Source: Marinigracilibium pacificum (GTDB lineage: Bacteria; Bacteroidota; Bacteroidia; Cytophagales; Cyclobacteriaceae). Taken from it: a DNA stretch of 64,000 bases. How positions within the stretch are numbered: the stretch's first letter is position 1; every line of letters starts with the position of its first letter. The stretch is from contig NZ_JABBNU010000006.1 in the NCBI RefSeq assembly GCF_012926615.1, positions 248,001 through 312,000 on the forward strand, written 5' to 3'. The notes below the pieces were generated by a model, which worked only from the letters and a program-made list of their open reading frames with translations, was not told the DNA's origin and did no database searches. A program made the translations under genes and the position numbers. Below, one piece after another: positions 8,466 to 16,600 of this stretch.

Positions 8466-9734
8466 ATGAGATTAATAATAAAACTAACTTTCATTTACCT
8501 TTTTATAACAGTTTGCTCCTTTTTGATTGGAGGAGTGATTGTATATAATGCAATGGAAAGTGAAATTGAAATTGAGCAGAAAAGATTTTTACTTGAACGA
8601 TATTCTAATGCCAAAGGACGAATTGAACGTATCCGACCTACTGAACCCTTTGTTATTCCTAAATATGGAGTTTACCCTTTAGATTCAACTATTACCGAAG
8701 AATCGTATGAGTTTTCGGATACCGTGGTAATGCATAGCCAACTTCAAAGGCTTGAGCCTCACTTTAAACTTACAGCTTATTTTGGTTTTGATTCTTTAGC
8801 CTATAAAGTAGTAATTTATGATGTAATCATCGAAAGTGATGACATAGAAGATGGTGTCAGGTCGTCAATGATTAAAGTGTTCTTTTTATTATCGATACTC
8901 ACTTTAATTGTTGCAGTAATTAGTTCGAATGTATTATTAAAGCCATTTTATAATACTCTTGAGCAACTACATCAATTTAGTATCAAGTCGGGTAAAACTC
9001 TTGAATTGCCTGAAACAAAAACTAAAGAACTAAAAGAGCTCAATTCAGAATTGTACATGCTTTCTGAAAAGGTGATTCGGGATTATAATTCACTTAAGGA
9101 ATTTTCAGAAAATGCTAGTCATGAGCTACAAACACCAGTAGCTATAGCACGAGGTAAACTTGATATTTTGCTTGATAAGCATGGAGAGGAGATGTCTGAG
9201 GAACAGACATCCTTAATATTATCTGCTCAAAATGCATTGAAGAGTATTAGTAGGTTGAGCAGGTCTTTAGGTTTGCTAATGCGAATAGATAATAAGGAAT
9301 TTGATAAAGTTGTTGAGATAGAATTTGCCAAGGAACTAAATAATAAACTGGATCAGTTTAAAGAATTATTTGACCTGAAACGAATTAAAATTGAAAAAGG
9401 AGAGATCGCCTCATCTAAAGTTAAGGCAGATCCGGCATTGATTGAAATTTTATTGATGAACCTGTTTCAAAATGCCCTTAAGCACAATGTGGAGGGGGGA
9501 TATCTGAAAGTTGAATTACAAAATAATAAACTGGTATTAATCAATACCGGAAAAGAGGTGGGTTCAGATCCAAAGGAATACTTTGCAAGATTTAAAAAAG
9601 GGGATGTTTCAACAGAAAGTCCGGGGCTTGGACTTGCGATTGTTAAAAAGATATGTGATTTCTACAAATTCAAAATAGATTATACCTACCAAAAAGAAAA
9701 CTATATTCACAAAATAAGTGTTAGTCTAGTGTGA
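8466..9734 (+). CDS. Membrane sensor histidine kinase
   Basis: 422 residues from the ATG at 8466; a TTG at 8460 would overlap the regulator stop and is less likely. A membrane helix at about 4-27 is followed by a ~115-residue periplasmic sensor and a second helix (FFLLSILTLIVAVISSNVLL). Next come a short HAMP-like linker, a HisKA domain with phospho-acceptor His219 in ASHELQTPVAIARGK, and an HATPase_c domain (N-box NLFQNALKHN, G2 box SPGLGLAIVKKI). It pairs with the preceding OmpR regulator. The sensor domain matches no ligand-binding family I recognise, so the stimulus is unknown. Confidence 0.92.
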   Translation: MRLIIKLTFIYLFITVCSFLIGGVIVYNAMESEIEIEQKRFLLERYSNAKGRIERIRPTEPFVIPKYGVYPLDSTITEESYEFSDTVVMHSQLQRLEPHFKLTAYFGFDSLAYKVVIYDVIIESDDIEDGVRSSMIKVFFLLSILTLIVAVISSNVLLKPFYNTLEQLHQFSIKSGKTLELPETKTKELKELNSELYMLSEKVIRDYNSLKEFSENASHELQTPVAIARGKLDILLDKHGEEMSEEQTSLILSAQNALKSISRLSRSLGLLMRIDNKEFDKVVEIEFAKELNNKLDQFKELFDLKRIKIEKGEIASSKVKADPALIEILLMNLFQNALKHNVEGGYLKVELQNNKLVLINTGKEVGSDPKEYFARFKKGDVSTESPGLGLAIVKKICDFYKFKIDYTYQKENYIHKISVSLV

Positions 9735-9784
9735 ATCTTCAGGATTACTTCAAATTCTAAAATTAGATTTGCTGTTATAACCAA

Positions 9785-12214
9785 ATGAAAACGATGAGAC
9801 ATATAGCGCTTATTTTTTTAAGTTTCTTAGTATTAAATACTTATGGCCAGATGTCGAAGGCCACTGTTTCAGGAACTGTGATTGATGGAGAGACGGGACA
9901 ACCGGTAGAATTTGCCTCAGTTGGTCTCCTAAACCCTTCAGATTCTTCACTTGTAACAGGTAATATAACCAATGTTGAAGGAAAATTTGAAATTCCTGTT
10001 GAACGTGGCAGGTATCTGATAATGGTTCAGTTTATTTCTTATGAAAACGGATATGCGGGACCATTTGATGTGGCAGGAAAGACTAATGTGGGGACAATAA
10101 AAATTTCTCCGAATTCCACCGCACTTGAAGAAGTTGTAGTAGCAGGTGAGAAAACTCAAATGGAAGTTAAACTTGACAAAAGAGTTTATAATATAGGAAA
10201 AGACCTTTCGAATACTGCGGCTACAGCAGCAGACGTACTTGACAGACTTCCAAGTATCACAGTAGATGTTGATGGAAATGTAAGTTTAAGAGGTGGTGAA
10301 GGAGTGAGAATCCTCATCGATGGGAAACCATCAGGTTTATTAGGCATTGGTAATGGAGCTCAAGGTCTTCAGCAATTAACTGGTGAAATGATTGAGCGTG
10401 TAGAGGTTGTTACTAACCCTTCTGCTCGTTATGACGCTGAGGGAACTTCGGGTATCATCAATATTATCTTGAAAAAAGATAGAAGAAATGGTGTAAACGG
10501 TTCAATTCAAATGAATACTGGTTATCCTCACAATCATGGTGTTTCTGCTAATATTAATTTTAGAAGAAAGTGGTACAATCTTTTCCTTAATTATGGAATT
10601 AGCTATCGTGATGTAACTGGGGGAGGAAAAGAAACTCAGTATTATGATTTTGGTTCTACCAGCTCAATTCTTGAAAGAGATAGAGATTTTACTCGTTTTG
10701 GTTTGAACCAGAGCTTTAGATTAGGTAGTGAGTTTTTCTTGAATGATAAGAATACAATAACAATATCCGGACTATATAGATATGGTGACGATGGTAATGA
10801 ATTTGAAATAAGTATAGATAGTTTATCAAGTGCTGGAGATCTTTTAAATCAAAGAGTCAGACTTCAAAATGAGTCAGAGGACGATCAGAATTATCAGGTA
10901 TCGGTGAATTACAAAAGAACTTTTGATAAAAAAGGGCAGGAATTAAGTGCTGACTTTCAATATCAGGATAAGGGTGAAATAGAAGGTGCAGATATTAATG
11001 GTTTTGATATCGAAAATGGAAATAGGATTCCAACGACTTTCCAGAAATCAGAAAATGATGAAGGAGAGAAAGAAATATTTACTCAGTTGAATTATAAGCA
11101 CCCAATTGGTGAAAAGGGAGTATTTGAAACTGGTTACAGAGGGCAAATTAGAGAAATTCAAAATGCATACACCGTATTTAATGAAAATGACAATGGTGAA
11201 TTAGTGGTAAACCCTGATTTTACTAATGATTTTTATTATCGTGAGAATGTTCAAGCATTATTTGCTCAATATGGCAATGAAGCAGGGAAGTGGTCATACC
11301 AGTTGGGATTGAGGTTTGAATATACAGATATCCTTACTGAATTAAGACTGACAAATGAGGTTAATCCTAGAGACTATAAAAATCTATTCCCTAGTTTATT
11401 CCTTACTTACGATCTGACCGAGAAAAATTCATTACAATTAAATTATAGCCGAAGAATTCAAAGACCAAGATTCTGGTTCTTGAACCCATTCTTTACAATT
11501 GCTGATGACCAGAACATCAGGGCAGGAAATCCAAATCTAAATCCTGAGTTTACAGATTCGTATGAGTTTGGGTTATTAAATGAATTTGAAAAAGGGTCAT
11601 TATATACTGCAGTATATTACAGAAGAACACAAGATGTGATCTTTAGAGCTAGTTATCGTGTTGATTCCATAAACTATTCAATTCCAGCCAACCTTGGACT
11701 GGGAAGTAACCTTGGAGTAGAAGTGAACTATAACATGGATTTTACAAAATGGTGGAATATGAACTTGAGCTTGAATGGCTTTAGAAATATTACTGAAGGT
11801 ACTTTCTCTCAGGAAGGTTTTGAAGATCAGGAATTTTATGTTGAAGCAATATCATTTAATGCCCGTATGAGCAACAGGTTTAAAGTGGGTAAAAAAGTCG
11901 ATATGCAGTTAAATGCACGATATATTGCTCCTCAAGAACAAGCTCAGGGAAGAAGAAAGAGTCTTTTTATTATGGACTTTGCAGTAAGTAAAGATATTCT
12001 TAAAAATAAAGGTACTCTGGCATTTAATGTTAGTGATGTATTTAATACTGGGAAATGGAGATCAGAAACTGAGTTTGCAAACCTATATTCTGAAAGTGAA
12101 TTTCAGTGGAGACCAAGGCAATTTACGCTATCATTCACATATAGAATAAATCAAAGAAAGAGACCACAACGTCCTGATGGAAATTACGGAGGTGGTGATA
12201 TGATGGAATTTTAA
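9785..12214 (+). CDS. TonB-dependent outer-membrane receptor with CarboxypepD_reg-like domain
   Basis: 809 residues. A signal peptide (~21 aa ending NTYGQ) is followed by a carboxypeptidase-regulatory-like β-sandwich (VSGTVIDGETGQPVEFASV). A plug domain follows (NTAATAADVLDRLPSITVD, GEGVRILIDGKPSG, ERVEVVTNPSARYDAEGTSGIINI), then a long C-terminal barrel of the 'outer membrane beta-barrel family' type ending FTLSFTYRIN plus a basic tail. It transports an unknown ligand using TonB/ExbBD energy. It begins 50 bp after the kinase gene and is closed by its own terminator, so it is likely co-transcribed with or controlled by the two-component pair. No SusD partner is present, which argues against a glycan PUL. 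Confidence 0.9.
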   Translation: MKTMRHIALIFLSFLVLNTYGQMSKATVSGTVIDGETGQPVEFASVGLLNPSDSSLVTGNITNVEGKFEIPVERGRYLIMVQFISYENGYAGPFDVAGKTNVGTIKISPNSTALEEVVVAGEKTQMEVKLDKRVYNIGKDLSNTAATAADVLDRLPSITVDVDGNVSLRGGEGVRILIDGKPSGLLGIGNGAQGLQQLTGEMIERVEVVTNPSARYDAEGTSGIINIILKKDRRNGVNGSIQMNTGYPHNHGVSANINFRRKWYNLFLNYGISYRDVTGGGKETQYYDFGSTSSILERDRDFTRFGLNQSFRLGSEFFLNDKNTITISGLYRYGDDGNEFEISIDSLSSAGDLLNQRVRLQNESEDDQNYQVSVNYKRTFDKKGQELSADFQYQDKGEIEGADINGFDIENGNRIPTTFQKSENDEGEKEIFTQLNYKHPIGEKGVFETGYRGQIREIQNAYTVFNENDNGELVVNPDFTNDFYYRENVQALFAQYGNEAGKWSYQLGLRFEYTDILTELRLTNEVNPRDYKNLFPSLFLTYDLTEKNSLQLNYSRRIQRPRFWFLNPFFTIADDQNIRAGNPNLNPEFTDSYEFGLLNEFEKGSLYTAVYYRRTQDVIFRASYRVDSINYSIPANLGLGSNLGVEVNYNMDFTKWWNMNLSLNGFRNITEGTFSQEGFEDQEFYVEAISFNARMSNRFKVGKKVDMQLNARYIAPQEQAQGRRKSLFIMDFAVSKDILKNKGTLAFNVSDVFNTGKWRSETEFANLYSESEFQWRPRQFTLSFTYRINQRKRPQRPDGNYGGGDMMEF

Positions 12215-12238
12215 AATTTAGTTCGGGAAATATTCAAG

Positions 12239-12270
12239 ATGGCATTGCGAGAGCAATGCCATTTTATTTT
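12239..12270. terminator. Bidirectional terminator between receptor and STAS-like gene
   Basis: A perfect 10-bp stem ATGGCATTGC / GCAATGCCAT (12239-12248 with 12253-12262) closed by a GAGA tetraloop, followed by TTTATTTT on the plus strand. It serves the receptor gene and may also serve the convergent gene whose stop lies at 12264. Confidence 0.87.
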
Positions 12271-12659
12271 GTAAGCCAGTCAAGACCGTCTTTAAAAGAG
12301 TCAAATTTTTTAATAATGGGACTAATTGGCATGGCTTCTTCAGCAGATAAAGAAGCGAAAACCCCTTCAGGGAAAATCCATGCAAATTTTTGTAATCCGG
12401 CGGTTGCCATATGCGGAAACCAGTATTCTTCAGTCCATTTTGATGCGGTGTTCCACGGACCCCTTACCTCTCGGTTGTCATTTAAAACTTTCTTACAATC
12501 ATGGCCACGAAATATATTAAGAATCTTAAGCCCGGTAGAAATAATCTGCTCCTCAGTCTGGAATCCAATCCAGTTTAGGTAAATAATGTCCTTATCAACA
12601 AGATAGGACATCTTTAGATTAGGTTGATCAATAAGGATAGTTTCTTTAACATTAATCAT
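12264..12659 (-). CDS. SpoIIAA/STAS-like small protein, paralogue 1
   Basis: 131 residues, no signal peptide. The pattern of β-strands and amphipathic helices (YLVDKDIIYLNWIGFQTEEQI, VLNDNREVRGPWNTA, KFAWIFPEG) resembles the STAS/SpoIIAA-like fold of small regulatory or lipid-binding proteins; I infer the fold rather than recognise an exact family. It is a close paralogue of the gene at 12824-13234, sharing NDNREV-GPWNTA, W-FP, KFAW-FPE and a C-terminal helix ending in W-L. It lies downstream of the PKS/lipocalin genes but behind a terminator, so it may have its own promoter in the 110 bp upstream. Confidence 0.72.
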   Translation of the reverse strand: MINVKETILIDQPNLKMSYLVDKDIIYLNWIGFQTEEQIISTGLKILNIFRGHDCKKVLNDNREVRGPWNTASKWTEEYWFPHMATAGLQKFAWIFPEGVFASLSAEEAMPISPIIKKFDSFKDGLDWLTK

Positions 12660-12773
12660 GATCGATCCTGATATTTAATGTATTTCCAGTTAACTGGATA
12701 CATATAAAAGCTAACCCCCCAGCTATATTTATATGAATACAATTTTTAATTATCTATAATATACTAATTAATG

Positions 12774-12800
12774 AAAAAAGCAGCCACAAGGCTGCTTTTA
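12774..12800 (-). terminator. Terminator after STAS-like paralogue 2
   Basis: On the minus strand a 9-bp stem AAAGCAGCC / GGCTGCTTT with a 4-nt loop is followed by a T-run. It lies 24 nt beyond the stop at 12824 and probably ends the PKS-lipocalin-STAS transcript. Confidence 0.85.
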
Positions 12801-12823
12801 TATTATTTATGCAAAGTTAATTA

Positions 12824-13234
12824 TTATTCAGCTAACCATTGCTCTGCTTCAATGTATGAATTGAATTTTTTAACTAATTCATTATCAGGCATTGCCTTAG
12901 CCGCTGATAACTCAGCAAAGATATTCTCAGGGAATACCCATGCAAATTTAGTTAACCCAGCTTGGATCATTCTTGGGAACCAGTTGTTTAAAGTCCACTC
13001 AGCTGCAGTGTTCCAAGGTCCTTTGACTTCTCTGTTGTCATTAAGGATGTTTTTGCAGTCAAGTTTCTGGAAGATTTTAAGAACTTCTTCACCACTTTCG
13101 ATGATTCCTTCTTCTTTCTGGAAACCAACCCATCTTAAATACACATAATTCTCTTCGACATTATGTGTAACAATAAGGTTTTTTCTTTCTAATAAAACCT
13201 TGTGATTCTTTGCTGTTTTAAAAGTACTAGACAT
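12824..13234 (-). CDS. SpoIIAA/STAS-like small protein, paralogue 2
   Basis: 136 residues, paralogous over its whole length to the 12264-12659 product. The shared core includes ILNDNREVKGPWNTAAEW, YVYLRWVGFQ and KFAWVFPEN. There is no membrane segment or signal peptide. The gene sits 27 nt after the lipocalin-like gene, before a terminator, so it is the third gene of the PKS operon. The fold assignment to STAS/SpoIIAA is by pattern only. A regulatory or small-molecule-binding role for the polyketide pathway is inferred from position. Confidence 0.75.
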   Translation of the reverse strand: MSSTFKTAKNHKVLLERKNLIVTHNVEENYVYLRWVGFQKEEGIIESGEEVLKIFQKLDCKNILNDNREVKGPWNTAAEWTLNNWFPRMIQAGLTKFAWVFPENIFAELSAAKAMPDNELVKKFNSYIEAEQWLAE

Positions 13235-13261
13235 AATATTAAAATTTATGGGGTATAATTA

Positions 13262-13696
13262 TTATTGTTTTTTCCACCTTACTTTAAATGATATCGGACC
13301 ATCATTTGTATTTGTAGGTGGGGTACTAAGTGTTAAAATTTCATTGTTAAAAGATGCATATCTAATATGGATATCTCCTTTCCAGTTTGGGAATAAGGAA
13401 TTTTGAACTGTATGCTTTAAAACACCAGGATCAGTTTCCTCATATGTCCCGAAATATCCCATATAGGTTTTGTATGCCTCTGCAAGTTCCTCAGTAATGC
13501 CTGAGTCAAATGATTCACTATTTAAAGCCTGCCTTGGTTCTTTTGCAATTTGAACACTCATCCATCCAGAGTCGTCAAATACCAGAAGACCATCCGGAGC
13601 ATCACCGTAGAAGTGTTGTTTTTCACCGGTTTCTTCATTTTCGAAGACCCATTCAACAAGTCTCCAAGCACCAATAAGTTTATCTCTTACTTCCAT
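13262..13696 (-). CDS. Lipocalin-like domain protein linked to PKS
   Basis: 144 residues, cytoplasmic. The start LIGAWRLVEWVFENEETGE, the GLLVFDDSGWMSVQI segment and the terminal strand PISFKVRWKK fit the Lipocalin_5 family of short, unsecreted lipocalin-like barrels. Its 5' end overlaps the PKS stop codon by 10 nt (13687-13696), implying translational coupling, so its product is needed with the synthase. A binding, cyclising or dehydrating role on the polyketide chain is possible but is inference; no catalytic residue can be assigned from sequence alone. Confidence 0.8.
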   Translation of the reverse strand: MEVRDKLIGAWRLVEWVFENEETGEKQHFYGDAPDGLLVFDDSGWMSVQIAKEPRQALNSESFDSGITEELAEAYKTYMGYFGTYEETDPGVLKHTVQNSLFPNWKGDIHIRYASFNNEILTLSTPPTNTNDGPISFKVRWKKQ

Positions 13697-16600
13697 TCTA
13701 GTTTTTGCTTTTTAGAGTTTGTTTTGACCATTTCCTTAATGAATGCAATTGCTTTATCTTTTGCTTCACTACCATAAAGGTATCCGTGATCACCTTCAAA
13801 TTTTCTAATTACTGCTTCCTTAGTAGTAAGCTTAATCCAACCCAATGCCTGCTCAGTACTAACCTGATCATCATTTAAGGCATACCATACCTCAGTTTCA
13901 GTATTTAATACTCTATCTCTGTTGTATCTGTATTTATTAACCAGCTTTAAGTCTGACTTTAATAGTGACAAAAGATATTTTGTTGTTTCTTCTGAATCAG
14001 ATATCGCATTTATGTGAGGGAATGACTTTAATAAATCTTCCTCTTTTAATTCTGCATTGTATCTTTCCGGATTGTAGCTATTTAAAGCAGGAGTTGATGA
14101 TACTATTAACTTGTAAGGAGTGATTCCTTCCTCTTCAAGTTTAAGGCAGACCTCCGTTGCTATAGCTCCTCCCATACTGTGACCCAGAAGGATTATTTTT
14201 GAATCAGAATTTGTTTTGATTTTGTTAGCGACATTCTCAACAATTGCTTCGATACTATCAAATTGAGAATATTGGTCAGCCATTCCTCTTCCAGGTAAAT
14301 CAACTGATGCAATGGTACAGTTTTCAGGTAGATTATTTTGCCATTCACTATATAACGCGCTACTACCGCCTGCATCGTGGAATGCAAATATCAGTACCTC
14401 TGCATTTTTATCTCCTTGCCAGTTGATTTCTGTATCAGCTACAGCTTCAACTTCAGCTTCTTTGGCTAGTTTATTGTATTCAGAGAATGCAAAATTAGTC
14501 AGGCCTTCAATAGTTTCTGATTTCCAGATTTGTGAAATAGGCAACTTGAAGTTTAATCCTGATTCAATATAGTTTCTGAATTGTACCGCCATTAATGAAT
14601 CAAGCCCCATTGCCTTAAAGCCTTTGCTACTTGATATGTCATCGAAACTTATCTGGGTAATATTGGCGATTCCTCTTTTAAGGTAATCTTCTATAACAGA
14701 AAGCTTTGAGTTATCATCCTTGCACTCTTCGATTAGTTCGGAGATTTTTGATCCAGAATCACTGGATTCACTGTCATCAGCAAGTAAACTGAAGTATTCC
14801 TGATCATTAAGACTTCTGAAATACTCTTTGGCTTTACTCCAGTCTATATCAATGATACCGATATTTCCGTAATGTCTATTATAGTTCTGAACAAATGAGT
14901 TTAAAGCATTTTTCATCATCATTGGGATAAAGCCTTCCAGTTCGGCGTATTTTGCCAAATGCTCATTGTCAGCAACCATACCGGCGTCTTTTATAACACC
15001 CCAGTTTACAGAAACTGCTGCTTTACCTTTTGAAACTCTGTTTTTTGCAATAGCATCAAGCATTGAATTTGCAGTGATGTATGCTCCTTGTCCATTAAGA
15101 CCCATGTAAACAGATGCAGATGAGAACAAGATAAAATGCTTCAGATTATTATTTACATCAAACTGATCCATTGTTATTGCACCATTAAGTTTAACTGCAA
15201 TAATCTTTTTGATTGTCTCCAGATCAAGTGAATCAATTCGCTCAGGTTCAATTATACCAGCAGCATGAATGAATCCTGTAATCTTTCCTAGGCAATTTTC
15301 AATATTTGTCAGACAGTTTTTGAAATCTTCAGAATCTGAAACATCACAAGCATATCTAACAAACTCGACATTGTTATTTTCTTGCCACTCTTTGAATTGC
15401 TTCTCTTTTTCTTCATTCAAATGTGGATTTCTACTGATGAGAGCAATTTTTTGTACTCCTGATCTTACCAGATGTCCAATAAATTCGAATGCAGCTCCTT
15501 TAAATCCAGTAATAACCATTACATCGTCTGCCGAGAAGTAATCCGGTAAAACTTGCTTACCTTGACGGTCTGCAGGCTTACCCTGATAATAAGAGTTTTC
15601 TCTTACTACAGATTGTACAGGAAGTTCAGCTGCAATGTGATTATCTATAGATTCAAATCCTTCAGAGTCTAAATCAATTACCCTGATTTTAATTTCAGGA
15701 TTTTCGTTGAAAGCTGTACGAGTAGCCTGCCATATACCTGCATGAGATAGATTAACCTCTTCGCTGTTAATTCCGGAAGCTCTATTTGTCAAAATCGTTA
15801 TCGAAGAAGGCTTACTTTGAATTATTTTACCAAGGTTGAATACGTTCTCAGCTGATATTTCAGCTAGATTAGCATGAGTACCTTCAGCAGAAACAGGAAT
15901 ATAAAGAACGTCTTTGTGCTCCAGTTTGGTCAAATCAGTTGTTCCATCTATGTTGATGATTTCAGAGCTTATATTTTCAAGATTCGACTTGATCTCATCA
16001 GTAATGCTATTCTTGAATCCAACAATTGAAAGAGTAGTGCTTTCCTCATTATTATTATCAACGTTTATCTCTTCCCATACAAGCTGATAAGGTTTAGGAA
16101 GTGAAGTATTCGTTGAAATTGAAGGAATTAACTGTGCTTTTACCTGTTCTATTTTTAGAACCGGGTCTCCATCCATATTGTATACATAAATCCTTGCCTG
16201 AGGATTTATTTCAGTTGAATGACTTAGGAAAGAAGCTTCAACTAAATACGGGATATTTTTATTTAGAGAATCATAAATCTTAATTCCTTTAATGCTTTCC
16301 AGATATCCTGAACTAAAATTTTCTGGCTTATCAGTTGAAGCAAAAATCATTTGCATGCAGCAATCCAGTATTGCCGGATTGATCATTGTATCATTAAATT
16401 CCGGAGATCCTTCTTGTGGGCTTATAAGTCCGAAATAATAACCATTGCTACCATGGATATTTGATATTCCATTAAAAGAACCCGAATATGATATGCCTAA
16501 ATTTTCAGTTCTTGAATAGAAGTCTTTGCCAGATATTTCTATATCAAAGTCTTCAGGTCTGTCTAATAAAGGTAACCGAGCTGTTTGGTTTAATGTAACA

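Noticed and set aside
9785-12214. Polysaccharide utilisation locus
   Set aside because: No SusD-like lipoprotein or glycoside hydrolase accompanies either TonB-dependent receptor.
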